IMG/VR virus record: IMGVR_UViG_3300008261_000758
Span: 1 to 26,874 of that record
Source of the DNA: a virus
Strand: one strand, 5' to 3'
DNA length: 26,874 nt
Position 1 is the stretch's first letter. Every line of letters begins with the position of its first letter. The notes beneath the pieces were generated by a model, which saw nothing but the letters and a program-made list of their open reading frames with translations, was not told the DNA's origin and ran no database searches. Positions 8,359 to 15,644 of the stretch are shown here, piece after piece. The translations under genes were made by a program, and so were the position numbers.

Positions 8359-8386
8359 TTGACAAGCACCACCAATATGTTACAAT
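8359..8386 (+). promoter_or_regulatory. Promoter ahead of the replication region
   Basis: A perfect TTGACA -35 box (8359-8364) and TACAAT -10 box (8381-8386) separated by 16 bp; using ACAATT gives 17 bp. This is the only consensus -35 box seen in an intergenic region of the window. Transcription would begin around 8393 and read into the DNA-metabolism genes from 8442. The -10 box lies inside the palindrome at 8378-8396, so repression by a dimeric protein is easy to imagine. The terminator begins only a few bases after the predicted start. Confidence 0.65.
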
Positions 8387-8396
8387 TATTGTAACA
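8378..8396. promoter_or_regulatory. Palindromic operator-like site over the -10 box
   Basis: TGTTACAATTATTGTAACA is a perfect inverted repeat: 9-bp arms around a single central T. It covers the -10 element and probable start point of the promoter at 8359-8386, the classic position for a repressor site. The regulator is unknown; the two small HTH-like proteins in the window (9231-9713 and 20032-20178) are candidates only by presence. No second copy was noticed elsewhere in the window. Confidence 0.6.
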
Positions 8397-8398
8397 TC

Positions 8399-8424
8399 AA
8401 AGTCACGTACCCGTGACTTTTTTT
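8399..8424 (+). terminator. Rho-independent terminator
   Basis: AAAGTCACG (8399-8407), loop TACC, CGTGACTTT (8412-8420), and a T-run to 8424. The stem is 9 bp without mismatch and the tract has seven T. It lies 45 bp after the last virion gene and suits the end of that transcription unit. The T-run is present only in the + direction. Confidence 0.85.
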
Positions 8425-8441
8425 ACATATTAAGGTAGAAA

Positions 8442-8486
8442 ATGAGCAACGATTTAAAATGGATGCTTTCATCCGATCATTTTTAA
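8442..8486 (+). pseudogene. N-terminal stub of the broken metallophosphatase
   Basis: ATG at 8442 with an AAGGTAGA ribosome-binding site gives MSNDLKWMLSSDHF and stops at TAA 8484-8486. 'kWmlSSD.H' is how calcineurin-like phosphoesterases begin (first metal-binding D-x-H block). The rest of the enzyme follows in the -1 frame. The stop sits in T-TTT-TAA-AAC, which could allow slippage, but joining the frames there still leaves out the conserved G-D-x-x-D block. Confidence 0.6.
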
Positions 8487-9100
8487 ACTATCATAAGAGC
8501 GATAGCAAAGATCTTATTGTTCCGATGATGCGACATGAAGCAAAGGGCGCAAGAGATTTTTATGCAAAGACAAGAGAGATGCTTCCAGATGCACAACTTT
8601 TTTCAGCGCTAGGAAACCACGACATACGAGTATTTAATTACGTAGACGCAAAGCTTCCTGATTATATTACTGAAGTTACACCAGAGTCACTCTGGAGTTT
8701 AGACTCATTAGGATATGAGTATATCTATTATAATGAGTTGCCAAAGCGTCGATTTGGGGATATTCACGTTCACCATGGGCTTTCAATTGCAGCAGGTGGG
8801 GCAGTAAGAAAAGATATGGAAGACCTACAGGTTTCTCTTATTCGTGGACACTCACACAGAATTGCTTCACATATGGTAACATATGAACTTAGAAACGGTG
8901 GAGAAGGAGAAACCCTTCGTGGCTATGAGATTGGACATATGTGTGATGAAAAGAGCGATGGAATGAAGTATAGCCAGCACCATGATTGGCAAAAGGGATT
9001 TGCCGTTGCCCATATTGTAAATGATTATCCGCATATTCAAATGATTCATATTGCACCAGATTACTCTTGTGTAGTTGACGGGAAGGTCTTTACATTATAA
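8459..9100 (+). CDS. Calcineurin-like metallophosphatase, lacking its N-terminal metal-binding block
   Basis: The continuous frame gives 213 residues, but the ATG at 8459 falls in the stub's other frame and the genuine protein sequence starts near 8483 ('FLNYHKSDSKDLIVPMM'). Blocks visible: 'SALGNHDIR' (G-N-H-D/E, residues about 56-64), 'IHVHHGLS' (about 101-108) and 'LIRGHSHR' (G-H-x-H, about 127-134). These are the second half of the dinuclear metal site of the calcineurin-like phosphoesterase superfamily, which hydrolyses phosphomono- or diesters. The first blocks (D-x-H and G-D-x-x-D) are missing, although a stub with the very start sits at 8442. As written the enzyme should be dead. Phage homologues often sit near replication genes; the substrate is unknown. 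Confidence 0.8.
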   Translation: MDAFIRSFLNYHKSDSKDLIVPMMRHEAKGARDFYAKTREMLPDAQLFSALGNHDIRVFNYVDAKLPDYITEVTPESLWSLDSLGYEYIYYNELPKRRFGDIHVHHGLSIAAGGAVRKDMEDLQVSLIRGHSHRIASHMVTYELRNGGEGETLRGYEIGHMCDEKSDGMKYSQHHDWQKGFAVAHIVNDYPHIQMIHIAPDYSCVVDGKVFTL

Positions 9101-9285
9101 TGTGGTGTGGAAAATGTAAAGGCAGAGTTTTTGTAGATAGAGTATTTTCTCAAAAACTACATATGGAATTATTTTGTATCATGTGCGGCAAACGCTGGAT
9201 GTGTAATAAAGAGACGAGTGCTTTCGGTAAATGGTTAGACAAAAGAGAAACCAAAAACTCAAAAAACTACGGTATTTCTTCTTAA
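9100..9285 (+). CDS. Small zinc-ribbon protein
   Basis: 61 residues, start overlapping the preceding stop (TAATG). Two Cys pairs, 'CGKCKGR' near the N-terminus and 'CIMCGKRW' about 22 residues later, form a zinc-ribbon arrangement of the kind used for nucleic-acid or protein contacts. The C-terminal part is basic. It overlaps the next gene by 55 bp, a long overlap for this genome, so either this C-terminus or the next N-terminus may be over-extended. No specific function is known to me. Confidence 0.6.
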   Translation: MWCGKCKGRVFVDRVFSQKLHMELFCIMCGKRWMCNKETSAFGKWLDKRETKNSKNYGISS

Positions 9286-9713
9286 ACGATAAGATACACA
9301 AAGTTATTAAAGCATCCAGATCAAAGGATGAGCTTGTCGCTTGGTGCTATCCAGATAAAAAAAGAGTTATGTATTCATACTCACAGGTTGAAAAGTATAT
9401 GGGCAAGGCCTACGGAATAAAAGATGTTTCGGTATTATTAAATAAACATACTGTAACATTGCACGATTATATTTTAGAAGGGAAAATAAAGGCTCCTCAA
9501 AAGATATATCCTATAGGTGATCCAGAGAATAAGAACTGGTCTAAGTATATGTTTTGCGAGAAAGATATATTAGATCTGCACGAGTTTATATTAGATTCAG
9601 GACACTCTGGAAATGTTCCTTCAAAAACAGAGCTCCTGGGGCTTCTCAAACACAACATTATATTGTATACTAAGACAGACAGCGGGTTCATACCAGTTTG
9701 GAAGGCGGAATAA
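9231..9713 (+). CDS. Putative DNA-binding protein, MerR/excisionase-like HTH
   Basis: 160 residues, highly basic at the N-terminus ('MVRQKRNQKLKKLRYFFLND'). The segment 'YSYSQVEKYMGKAYGIKDVS' resembles the helix-turn-helix of MerR/excisionase-type domains, in which 'y.ys..e....' is followed by 'iKa...y.ig...'; here 'ILEGKIKAPQKIYPIGDPEN' and 'YMFCEKDILDLHEF' continue in that style. I infer a DNA-binding role, perhaps regulation of the operon, with modest confidence. The start at 9231 lies inside the preceding gene; a later start would leave the HTH intact. The stop overlaps the next ATG. Confidence 0.5.
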   Translation: MVRQKRNQKLKKLRYFFLNDKIHKVIKASRSKDELVAWCYPDKKRVMYSYSQVEKYMGKAYGIKDVSVLLNKHTVTLHDYILEGKIKAPQKIYPIGDPENKNWSKYMFCEKDILDLHEFILDSGHSGNVPSKTELLGLLKHNIILYTKTDSGFIPVWKAE

Positions 9714-9823
9714 TGGCAAGCAGCAGAATTGTAATTTGCCCAGTTTGCAATAAAGAATTAGAAGTCAGATCAGATTTTGCCCATATGACATTATCTAACC
9801 ATACAAATAAGGAGCACAAGTGA
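9713..9823 (+). CDS. Very small Zn-finger-like protein
   Basis: 36 residues from ATG at 9713 (TAATG overlap) to TGA at 9821-9823. It contains 'CPVCNKELEVRSDFAHMTLS' and then 'NHTNKEH', a C-x2-C ... H-x(6)-H arrangement that suggests a C2H2-like zinc knuckle. It overlaps the next gene's GTG by 4 bp. Such small zinc proteins are common between phage replication genes; no role can be given. Confidence 0.6.
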   Translation: MASSRIVICPVCNKELEVRSDFAHMTLSNHTNKEHK

Positions 9824-10023
9824 CAACGAGAGTTAAGGTGGACCTTTCGTTCACACGTAATTTAGGTAATTACGAAAGCATTAAAATTGGAGTAGGCATT
9901 GAAGATGATCTTCGAGACGGAGAGAATGTAGATGCTGCTACCGAAAGAGTATATAAGTTTGTTGAAGACAAGCTTATTGAAAAAACTCGTGAGGTGGAAG
10001 AAGAATTAAAACGTGGCAAATGA
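9820..10023 (+). CDS. Hypothetical small protein in the replication operon
   Basis: 67 residues from a GTG within GTGA. The N-terminal half is beta-like ('RVKVDLSFTRNLGNYESIKI') with 'GVGIEDDLRDGENVDAATER', and the rest is a charged helix ('VYKFVEDKLIEKTREVEEEL'). The pattern of a short beta sheet followed by a helix recurs in small actinophage proteins placed near the helicase, but I know no function. A ribosome-binding site AAGGAG lies 8 bp upstream, supporting the GTG. It overlaps the next gene by 11 bp. Confidence 0.6.
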   Translation: MTTRVKVDLSFTRNLGNYESIKIGVGIEDDLRDGENVDAATERVYKFVEDKLIEKTREVEEELKRGK

Positions 10024-10330
10024 GAAAGAGCCATACGTACTAATTGGACTATACCTTTCGCTTTACAAAGAGAAATACAACAAGTCTCTTACAGTAAATA
10101 AGTTTAGAGAGAAGTGGGCAATGAATGATGTTATTGAGAGTGTTGGTTTTCAACGTGCTCAAGAACTTTTAATATACTATTTTTCTACCAACAAGACAGG
10201 CCACCCATTAAATTTTTTCTATAACAATTTTGATAGAATAGATGCTTTGAATAAAGAAATTAAAAAAGACAAGTTTAACCGTAGCATTCTATTGAATGAG
10301 ACTAAGAAGATGGTGGAGGGCGAAGAGTGA
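10013..10330 (+). CDS. Putative helicase loader / replisome accessory protein
   Basis: 105 residues from GTG at 10013, wholly alpha-helical by eye, charged, with no Cys and no membrane segment. Conserved-looking stretches include 'YKEKYNKSLTVNKFREKWAM', 'ESVGFQRAQELLIYYFSTNK' and 'GHPLNFFYNNFDRID'. Its stop overlaps the GTG of the DnaB-like helicase (GTGA at 10327-10330), so the two are likely co-translated. In many phages the gene just before the helicase encodes its loader or an origin-binding partner; I infer that role from position and fold class only, without a diagnostic motif. Confidence 0.45.
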   Translation: MANEKEPYVLIGLYLSLYKEKYNKSLTVNKFREKWAMNDVIESVGFQRAQELLIYYFSTNKTGHPLNFFYNNFDRIDALNKEIKKDKFNRSILLNETKKMVEGEE

Positions 10331-11595
10331 ATACAGAAGCAACATTAATCTCTGCTGTATGTAAGAATAAAGATATCAGCACACTATTGGCAGACAATGT
10401 TGACGACCTGTTTACATCACATAGAGATATTTGGGAAAGCCTAAAGTCTTACTATTATAAGTTTAAAGCAGTTCCAGAAGCTGGCGTTCTTATGGAACGA
10501 CATAAAGATTTTGAGCCAGTTGAGGCAAAGGCAGAGACAGGCTACTACTTAGACATACTTAAGAATGAGTTTATTTCAAATAAGCTTAAGACAATTATTA
10601 TGCGTGGAGGATCTGCTCTTAAAGAAGATGCAGCATCTAGGGTTCTTGCACAAATGCAAAGTGATCTTGCTAATTTAAGTCGATACACAAACAACGTAAG
10701 AGACTTAGATGTTGTTGATGTTGAAAACGCAGCACGGCATTATCAAGCAGTTAAAGAACGTTCATCTGTAATGGGTGGAGCACCAGGAATCCTAACGGGG
10801 TTCGATGCAATTGATAAAGCTTATCCAACAGGAATGGCTCCAGGACATTTAATTGTTGCAATCGGATGGCCAGGAAAAGGAAAGACTTGGTTTACCGCTT
10901 ATCTTGCATGCAAAGCATGGGAGCAAGGCTTTAAGCCAATGATTGTCTCTCTTGAAATGTCACCAGAAAATATGCGTGACCGTATCTTTACAATGCTAGG
11001 CTCTGGAATATTTAAAGCAAGTGATCTGTCAAAGGGTGATATCAACATTGATGATTTCCGTAACTGGGGAAACAAGAAGTTTGAGGGAAAAAATAGTTTT
11101 GTTCTCATCTCAAATGAAGGTGCATCAGAAGTTACTCCTGCAACTATTCAAGGCAAGATAGATCAACATAAGCCAGACCTAGTTATCCTAGATTATCATC
11201 AGCTGTTTAATGATAACAAGCGTTCTAACTCTGAAGTAGAAAGAAATAGAAACGTTTCTCGTGAGTTTAAGATGCTTGCAGTATCAAACAACATTCCAAT
11301 TATTGATATTACTGCTGCAACTGCAGACGATATCTCTGATCAAGATAATCCGCCCATGATGAGCCAAGTTGCTTGGTCAAAGGCAATTGAGTATGATGCT
11401 GATATGGCTTTGGCTGTTCACAGATACCCACAAACTAATATGATTGAGATTGTCTCTCGAAAGAATAGACACGGTCACGATTTTAATTTCTATCTAGACT
11501 GGGATATCAACCGTGGTATCGTCAAGGAAATTTACGAGAATCCATTCCAACAGAGTGAATCACAAACAGATAAAACGATTCCAAGTAAGGGTTGA
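10327..11595 (+). CDS. dnaB: DnaB-like replicative helicase
   Basis: 422 residues from GTG. A helical N-terminal domain (about 1-140) is followed by 'GILTGFDAIDKA', the entry of the RecA-like C-terminal domain. Walker A is 'GWPGKGKTW' (about 180-188), the following conserved segment 'MIVSLEMSPENMRDRI' is the DnaB motif H1a, and Walker B is 'LVILDYHQL' (about 284-292). Near the end 'VSRKNRHGHDFNFYLDWD' matches the C-terminal 'K.R.G....v.l..d' signature, with an arginine-finger-like Arg. It should form a ring hexamer and unwind the fork. This gene looks complete, unlike its neighbours primase and dnaE. 'Helicase, DnaB/gp41 family' is safe; the assignment to bacterial DnaB proper is less so. Confidence 0.9.
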   Translation: MNTEATLISAVCKNKDISTLLADNVDDLFTSHRDIWESLKSYYYKFKAVPEAGVLMERHKDFEPVEAKAETGYYLDILKNEFISNKLKTIIMRGGSALKEDAASRVLAQMQSDLANLSRYTNNVRDLDVVDVENAARHYQAVKERSSVMGGAPGILTGFDAIDKAYPTGMAPGHLIVAIGWPGKGKTWFTAYLACKAWEQGFKPMIVSLEMSPENMRDRIFTMLGSGIFKASDLSKGDINIDDFRNWGNKKFEGKNSFVLISNEGASEVTPATIQGKIDQHKPDLVILDYHQLFNDNKRSNSEVERNRNVSREFKMLAVSNNIPIIDITAATADDISDQDNPPMMSQVAWSKAIEYDADMALAVHRYPQTNMIEIVSRKNRHGHDFNFYLDWDINRGIVKEIYENPFQQSESQTDKTIPSKG

Positions 11596-11836
11596 GTTTG
11601 CTGACGATGCTGGAATACCTAGGCTAAGGTACCAGTACGAAAGTATGCTTACTCATGACATGAGAAGTAAAGGCTATGCAAGAGTGCTTGACATAGACAC
11701 TAATTTTTCGGTACAATTTGACGGACAAACGTGGGTGTTCCTAATGACACTTTACGGAGTATATGTAGGAAAGAAGCAGGCATGGCTATCAGAGGGCATA
11801 ACGCAAGGAAAGTTAATTAAGTTGTTGCATAAATAA
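11555..11836 (+). CDS. Hypothetical small protein, 3' end probably lost
   Basis: From a GTG at 11555 inside the helicase end, 93 residues. It shows 'FQVRVEFADDAGIPRLRYQY', 'MRSKGYARVLDIDTNFSVQF' and 'YGVYVGKKQAWLSEG', a compact alpha/beta protein that I do not connect to a named family. The last dozen residues ('QGKLIKLLHK') run into the junction near 11826 where primase sequence begins in another frame, so the natural C-terminus has probably been removed along with the primase N-terminus. It is likely translationally coupled to the helicase. No function is proposed. Confidence 0.5.
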   Translation: MNHKQIKRFQVRVEFADDAGIPRLRYQYESMLTHDMRSKGYARVLDIDTNFSVQFDGQTWVFLMTLYGVYVGKKQAWLSEGITQGKLIKLLHK

Positions 11837-12656
11837 ATCTACAGGTGTTTGGCTGTGCTTTAATCCATCTTGTGGAGAGTCTGGAACATTAGTAGAGCTA
11901 GTTAGACGTGTATTACACAAGAATGATTTTGAGGCTATTAGGTTTATAGCATCTCAAGAAAAAGAAGTATTAAATAACTTTGATGAAATTATGGCTGGCA
12001 TATTTGAAGACAAGCCAGACTTTGAAGAGTTTTCAAAAGATACATTAAAGGAATTATATAATGGATTAGTTAAGTCTGAAAAGGCTAGGGACTATTTTAA
12101 ATCAAGAAAGATAGATACTTCTTCAATGACACATTTCTCTTTAGGTTATTCTGAAAAACAAAACATGGTTACCGTCCCAGTTCACAGCCCAGACGGTATT
12201 CCTATCGGAGTTGTTGGAAGATCAATTGAAGGTAAGTCTTTTAAAAATAGCACTAACCTTCCTAAGAGCAAGACATTGTTTAATGTTCACCGTGCCAAAC
12301 GAATTGGCAGCCATGTTATAGTTGTAGAGTCTAGCTTTGATGCAATACGTGTGCACCAAGCGGGTTTCCCAAATGTTGTCGCAACACTTGGAGGATTCTT
12401 ATCAACCGAGCAACACGGTATACTAAATAGATATTTTAATAAAATAACAATAATGACTGACGCAGATTTGGCTGGCAGGGAATTAGGCCTAAGCATAGCC
12501 AATAGATTAAAAAATAAAGACCTCTTGTGGGCTTCGCATGAATATGGTAAGATATACCCACACGATGCAAAAGATGCAGGCGATATGACCGATGAGGAAA
12601 TTAAAGCTTGTGTTGTAAACGCAGTATCTGATATAGAATACAGATCCTGGGCTTAA
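11829..12656 (+). CDS. DNA primase fragment (half zinc ribbon plus TOPRIM)
   Basis: From the break the frame reads 'INKSTGVWLCFNPSCGESG', the second half of a CHC2-type zinc ribbon (C-F-x3-C-G), then a helical spacer, then a TOPRIM domain with 'VIVVESSFDAIRVHQAG' (catalytic Glu) and 'ITIMTDADLAGRELG' (DxD). This is the layout of DnaG-like phage primases that make RNA primers for the fork. The first half of the zinc ribbon (C-x2-H followed by 'PSf') and the start codon are missing; the first in-frame ATG is at 11991, beyond the zinc ribbon. It lies directly after helicase, as expected. The TOPRIM part looks functional, the gene as written does not. Confidence 0.85.
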   Translation: MNKSTGVWLCFNPSCGESGTLVELVRRVLHKNDFEAIRFIASQEKEVLNNFDEIMAGIFEDKPDFEEFSKDTLKELYNGLVKSEKARDYFKSRKIDTSSMTHFSLGYSEKQNMVTVPVHSPDGIPIGVVGRSIEGKSFKNSTNLPKSKTLFNVHRAKRIGSHVIVVESSFDAIRVHQAGFPNVVATLGGFLSTEQHGILNRYFNKITIMTDADLAGRELGLSIANRLKNKDLLWASHEYGKIYPHDAKDAGDMTDEEIKACVVNAVSDIEYRSWA

Positions 12657-12659
12657 TGC

Positions 12660-12665
12660 TATAAT
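12660..12665 (+). promoter_or_regulatory. Possible -10 box before the gp32-like gene
   Basis: TATAAT at 12660-12665, just after the primase stop, with a small inverted repeat GATGG-N7-CCATC at 12675-12691 between it and the AAGGAG site at 12702. No good -35 box is seen 16-18 bp upstream, so the call rests on the -10 match and on the 57-bp gap, unusual in this compact genome. Confidence 0.35.
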
Positions 12666-12713
12666 AGTAATACAGATGGATTTATACCATCAACTACATA
12701 CAAGGAGAACAAT

Positions 12714-13382
12714 ATGGGAATCGTTAAGGGTTTAAAAGGATTAAATCAAGTAATGGACAAGCCGCAAGCTTCAAGCGGAGATGGAACTAAAGGTCGCTGG
12801 GTAAAACTAGAAGATGGTGAGAGCGTAAAGATTCGCTTCTTGCAGGAACTAGATCCAGATTCACCAACATACAATGAAAAGCTAGGTCTAGGATTTATTG
12901 CCGTAGAGCATACTAATCCAAAAGATTACCGTCGCAAGGCACTATGCTCAATGGATGACCAAGGAAAGTGCTATGGTTGCGAACAACACCGCAAGGACTA
13001 CAAGGCAGGATGGAAGGGTCGTTCACGACTTTACATTAATGTTCTTGTTGACGACGGCAAGGAAGACCCATACGTTGGAATCCTTTCACAGGGTTCAAGC
13101 GGAAAGACAGTAACTCCTACTCTTATTGAGTATGCAGGCGAAATGGGAAGCATTAGTAATCTAATGTGGCGCATCAAGCGAACTGGCACAAAAACAGATA
13201 CAAGTTATACAATTATTCCACTTGCTAAGGATGAAACACCATTCGATTCAAGTTCTCTTGAGCTTTTCAAGCTTGAAGAGACAGCCGTACGTGATATGCC
13301 ATACACAGAGCAAGAGTCATTTTTTGCTGGTGAAAATACTCACGGCGAAGAGTCTTCTGCTTCTAGCAGCGTAGACTGGTAA
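12714..13382 (+). CDS. Single-stranded DNA-binding protein, T4 gp32-like type
   Basis: 222 residues with ribosome-binding site CAAGGAG 8 bp before ATG. The N-terminal region 'GRWVKLEDGESVKIRFLQEL' begins an OB-fold. 'RRKALCSMDDQGKCYGCEQH' (C-x7-C-x2-C-x2-H, about residues 81-98) is a zinc-binding insertion like that in gp32-type proteins of many phages. The C-terminus is acidic and Ser-rich ('GENTHGEESSASSSVDW'), as in SSB tails that bind partners. It would coat single strands at the fork and contact the helicase, primase and polymerase genes that flank it. This is the complete ssDNA-binding protein of the window; a second, SSB-like one is broken at 18143. Codon choice here is richer in C/G-ending codons, fitting a well-expressed gene. 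Confidence 0.7.
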   Translation: MGIVKGLKGLNQVMDKPQASSGDGTKGRWVKLEDGESVKIRFLQELDPDSPTYNEKLGLGFIAVEHTNPKDYRRKALCSMDDQGKCYGCEQHRKDYKAGWKGRSRLYINVLVDDGKEDPYVGILSQGSSGKTVTPTLIEYAGEMGSISNLMWRIKRTGTKTDTSYTIIPLAKDETPFDSSSLELFKLEETAVRDMPYTEQESFFAGENTHGEESSASSSVDW

Positions 13383-13407
13383 CAGGTTAAGAAGGCGGAG
13401 AATTAAG

Positions 13408-14031
13408 TTGAATTTCACACATTTGCATGTGCATTCTTTCTATTCATTAATGGATGGGCTTAATTCTCCTGCCGAACTTGTTAGAGCAGCAAAAGAGGCT
13501 GGTCAAACAGCAATTGCAATAACAGATCACGGAACATTATCTTCACATCGTGAAATGCAAATTGCATGTAAGGATCAAGGTATAAAGCCAATCCTTGGAG
13601 TAGAAGCGTATATATCACCAACAGATAGATTTGATCGCTCCTCTAAAACAGATAAATCAATTCAAGCGTATAACCATATTATTTTACTTGCAAAAAATAA
13701 AAAGGGTCTAGAAAATATTAATACATTGCAAGAGCTGGCTTGGAACGAAGGGTTCTATCATAAACCACGTATTGACAGGGAGATTTTAAATGATTATAGC
13801 GAAGGTGTTATCGTTCTCAGCGGATGTCTTAATGGACTCATTAGTAAGGCTATCGATAAAGGTAACATGGAGGAAGCAGAACTTCTTCTCAAAGGCTTTA
13901 AACAAACTTTCGGACAAGATTTTTACGTGGAAGTGCAATCACATAACCCTGTGGAGATCAACTCCCTAAGATGGATAAGGATGCTGACTTTGATATGTCC
14001 AGAAATATTAAAGATATTAATGATAGATTAA
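13408..14031 (+). CDS. dnaE: DNA polymerase III alpha subunit, N-terminal fragment (PHP domain)
   Basis: The TTG at 13408, with a GGCGGAG site 8 bp upstream, opens the PHP domain: 'FTHLHVHSFYSLMDG' (H-x-H, residues 3-17), 'AIAITDHGTLSS' (D40-H41) and 'KPILGVEAYIS'. Later 'GCLNGLISKAIDKGN' and 'DFYVEVQSHN' match the second PHP part. After about residue 184 (near 13960) the frame runs into unrelated sequence ('WIRMLTLICPEILKILMID') and stops at 14029-14031; the true continuation lies in the -1 frame. The stretch usually carrying 'A...g....ttD.Hy....d' is missing, roughly 30 residues by comparison with remembered DnaE proteins. C-family replicase of bacterial type; the enzyme would copy the phage chromosome. 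Confidence 0.88.
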   Translation: MNFTHLHVHSFYSLMDGLNSPAELVRAAKEAGQTAIAITDHGTLSSHREMQIACKDQGIKPILGVEAYISPTDRFDRSSKTDKSIQAYNHIILLAKNKKGLENINTLQELAWNEGFYHKPRIDREILNDYSEGVIVLSGCLNGLISKAIDKGNMEEAELLLKGFKQTFGQDFYVEVQSHNPVEINSLRWIRMLTLICPEILKILMID

Positions 14032-15644
14032 ACTATCTATATCCAGATAGAAGAATATCTTTCCAAGATTACAATCTATTTATTCAGACTCGTGAAGAAA
14101 TTCAGGCTGATTTTGTTAAGGCTGGATTTACCAGAACAGATATATACGAGAATACGATGGAAATTGCTGATAAAATAGGAGAGTATGACTTTAATCAGGG
14201 CCTAGACCTCCTACCAGTCCCTAAGACTGATGCCGATGAAAGACTAAGGGAACTGTCTCAAAAGGGCTTAGAGAGGCTTCAGAAGGCTTCAGATGATATC
14301 TATAAGGCTCGCCTTGAGGAAGAGCTTGGGGTTATTGCATCAAAGAATTTTGCCTCATATTTCTTGGTAGTAGCAGATATGATTAACTGGGCTAAAGATA
14401 ATGATATTAGGGTGGGCCCAGGCCGTGGCTCTGCAGCAGGCTCTCTGGTCTGCTATGCCCTAGGAATTACAGATGTTGATCCAATTAAATATGACCTTTT
14501 GTTTTTTCGATTTATTAATCCTGAGCGTAATGACTTTCCAGATATTGATACAGATTTTGAAGACCGCCGAAGAAAAGAAGTTAAGGATTATTTAAAGAAA
14601 AAATTTAAACACGTTGCTTCTATATCAACATATACTTATTTTAAAGATAAGGGCGTTGTCCGTGATGCTGCTCGTGTGTTTATGGTTCCTCTCCAAGAAG
14701 TAAACCGTGCATTAAAGCCAGTAGATACATTTGAAGACTTTATTGATTCCCCAAATACAAAAGAATTTAGAACACGATACCCAGAAGTTGTTTGGTTAGC
14801 AGAAAGATTGCGTGGTCGTATTCGTTCTGTTGGTGTACACGCAGCTGGAGTTGTTGTTGCTAAAGATGATATTAGAAAGTATGCACCTGTTGAATCCCGT
14901 GAAGATGCACAGGATAAAGTTTCAGGAAGAATTCCAGTGGTCGCATACGATATGGACACTGTTGCCGATATCGGTCTTATCAAGTTAGATGCACTGGGTC
15001 TTAAGACTTTATCTGTAATGTCAGACACAATTAAATCTATTAAAGAAAGAACTGGCAAGGACATAAACCTTTCAGGCCTTCCTATGGATGATCCAAAAGT
15101 TTATAAGATGCTAAGCGATGGATACACTAAAGGTGTATTTCAAGCTGAAGCAACTCCATACACAAACCTTCTTATTAAAATGGGTGTAGACAAGTTTGAA
15201 GATCTTGCTGCATCGAACGCATTGGTTCGTCCAGGTGCAATGAATACAGTGGGTGCCTCATACATTAAGCGTAAACACGGAGATGAAGCCGTACAGTTTA
15301 TTCACCCAATTATGAAGCCGTTTACCGAGAACACATATGGTGTTATTATATATCAAGAGCAGGTTATGCAAGCTTGCGTCCACCTAGGTGGTATGTCTTG
15401 GTCAGAGGCTGATAAGGTCCGCAAGATTATTGGAAAGAAAAAAGATGCAAAAGAATTCGACCAGTTCAAGGATCGCTTTATTGATGGGGCTTCAAAGCAC
15501 ATTTCTAAGATGAAGTTAAATTTATTTCAGACAGCATTGCCAATAAAATTATTGATCAAAGACCATTTAAAGATTACGCTGACTTCATTGACAAAGCTTC
15601 AAAGAAAGGTAGTGGAATCAATAGCCGTGCTATTGCGGCATTAA
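13971..15644 (+). CDS. dnaE: DNA polymerase III alpha subunit, central catalytic fragment
   Basis: Genuine polymerase sequence runs from about 13966 to about 15510. It has the thumb/palm entry ('YFLVVADMINWAKDNDIRVG'), 'GPGRGSAAGSLVCYALGIT', the palm aspartates 'PDIDTDFEDRRR' (two Asp of the triad, near 14538-14573), 'VGVHAAGVVVA' and 'IGLIKLDALGLKTLSV' (third Asp, near 14975), then fingers 'GVFQAEA', 'VRPGAMN', 'YGVIIYQEQVM' and 'KKKDAKEFDQFKDRFIDGAS'. After 'HISK' (near 15508) the frame gives foreign residues to the stop at 15644, while the true continuation is in the -1 frame. The conserved block that should follow (Phe-Glu-x-Hx-x-Y-x-F-N-K-S-H and 'YWTAWLK') is absent. Its catalytic Asp triad is complete, but the gene is broken at both ends. 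Confidence 0.88.
   Translation: MDKDADFDMSRNIKDINDRLNYLYPDRRISFQDYNLFIQTREEIQADFVKAGFTRTDIYENTMEIADKIGEYDFNQGLDLLPVPKTDADERLRELSQKGLERLQKASDDIYKARLEEELGVIASKNFASYFLVVADMINWAKDNDIRVGPGRGSAAGSLVCYALGITDVDPIKYDLLFFRFINPERNDFPDIDTDFEDRRRKEVKDYLKKKFKHVASISTYTYFKDKGVVRDAARVFMVPLQEVNRALKPVDTFEDFIDSPNTKEFRTRYPEVVWLAERLRGRIRSVGVHAAGVVVAKDDIRKYAPVESREDAQDKVSGRIPVVAYDMDTVADIGLIKLDALGLKTLSVMSDTIKSIKERTGKDINLSGLPMDDPKVYKMLSDGYTKGVFQAEATPYTNLLIKMGVDKFEDLAASNALVRPGAMNTVGASYIKRKHGDEAVQFIHPIMKPFTENTYGVIIYQEQVMQACVHLGGMSWSEADKVRKIIGKKKDAKEFDQFKDRFIDGASKHISKMKLNLFQTALPIKLLIKDHLKITLTSLTKLQRKVVESIAVLLRH

Noticed and set aside
13900-15560. Inteins, split inteins or introns in dnaE, primase, recA or ruvC
   Set aside because: Breaks lie in conserved stretches where such elements like to insert, but nothing is inserted at any junction: no intein start Cys/Ser or His-Asn end, no homing endonuclease, no intron RNA. 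Sequence is missing instead.
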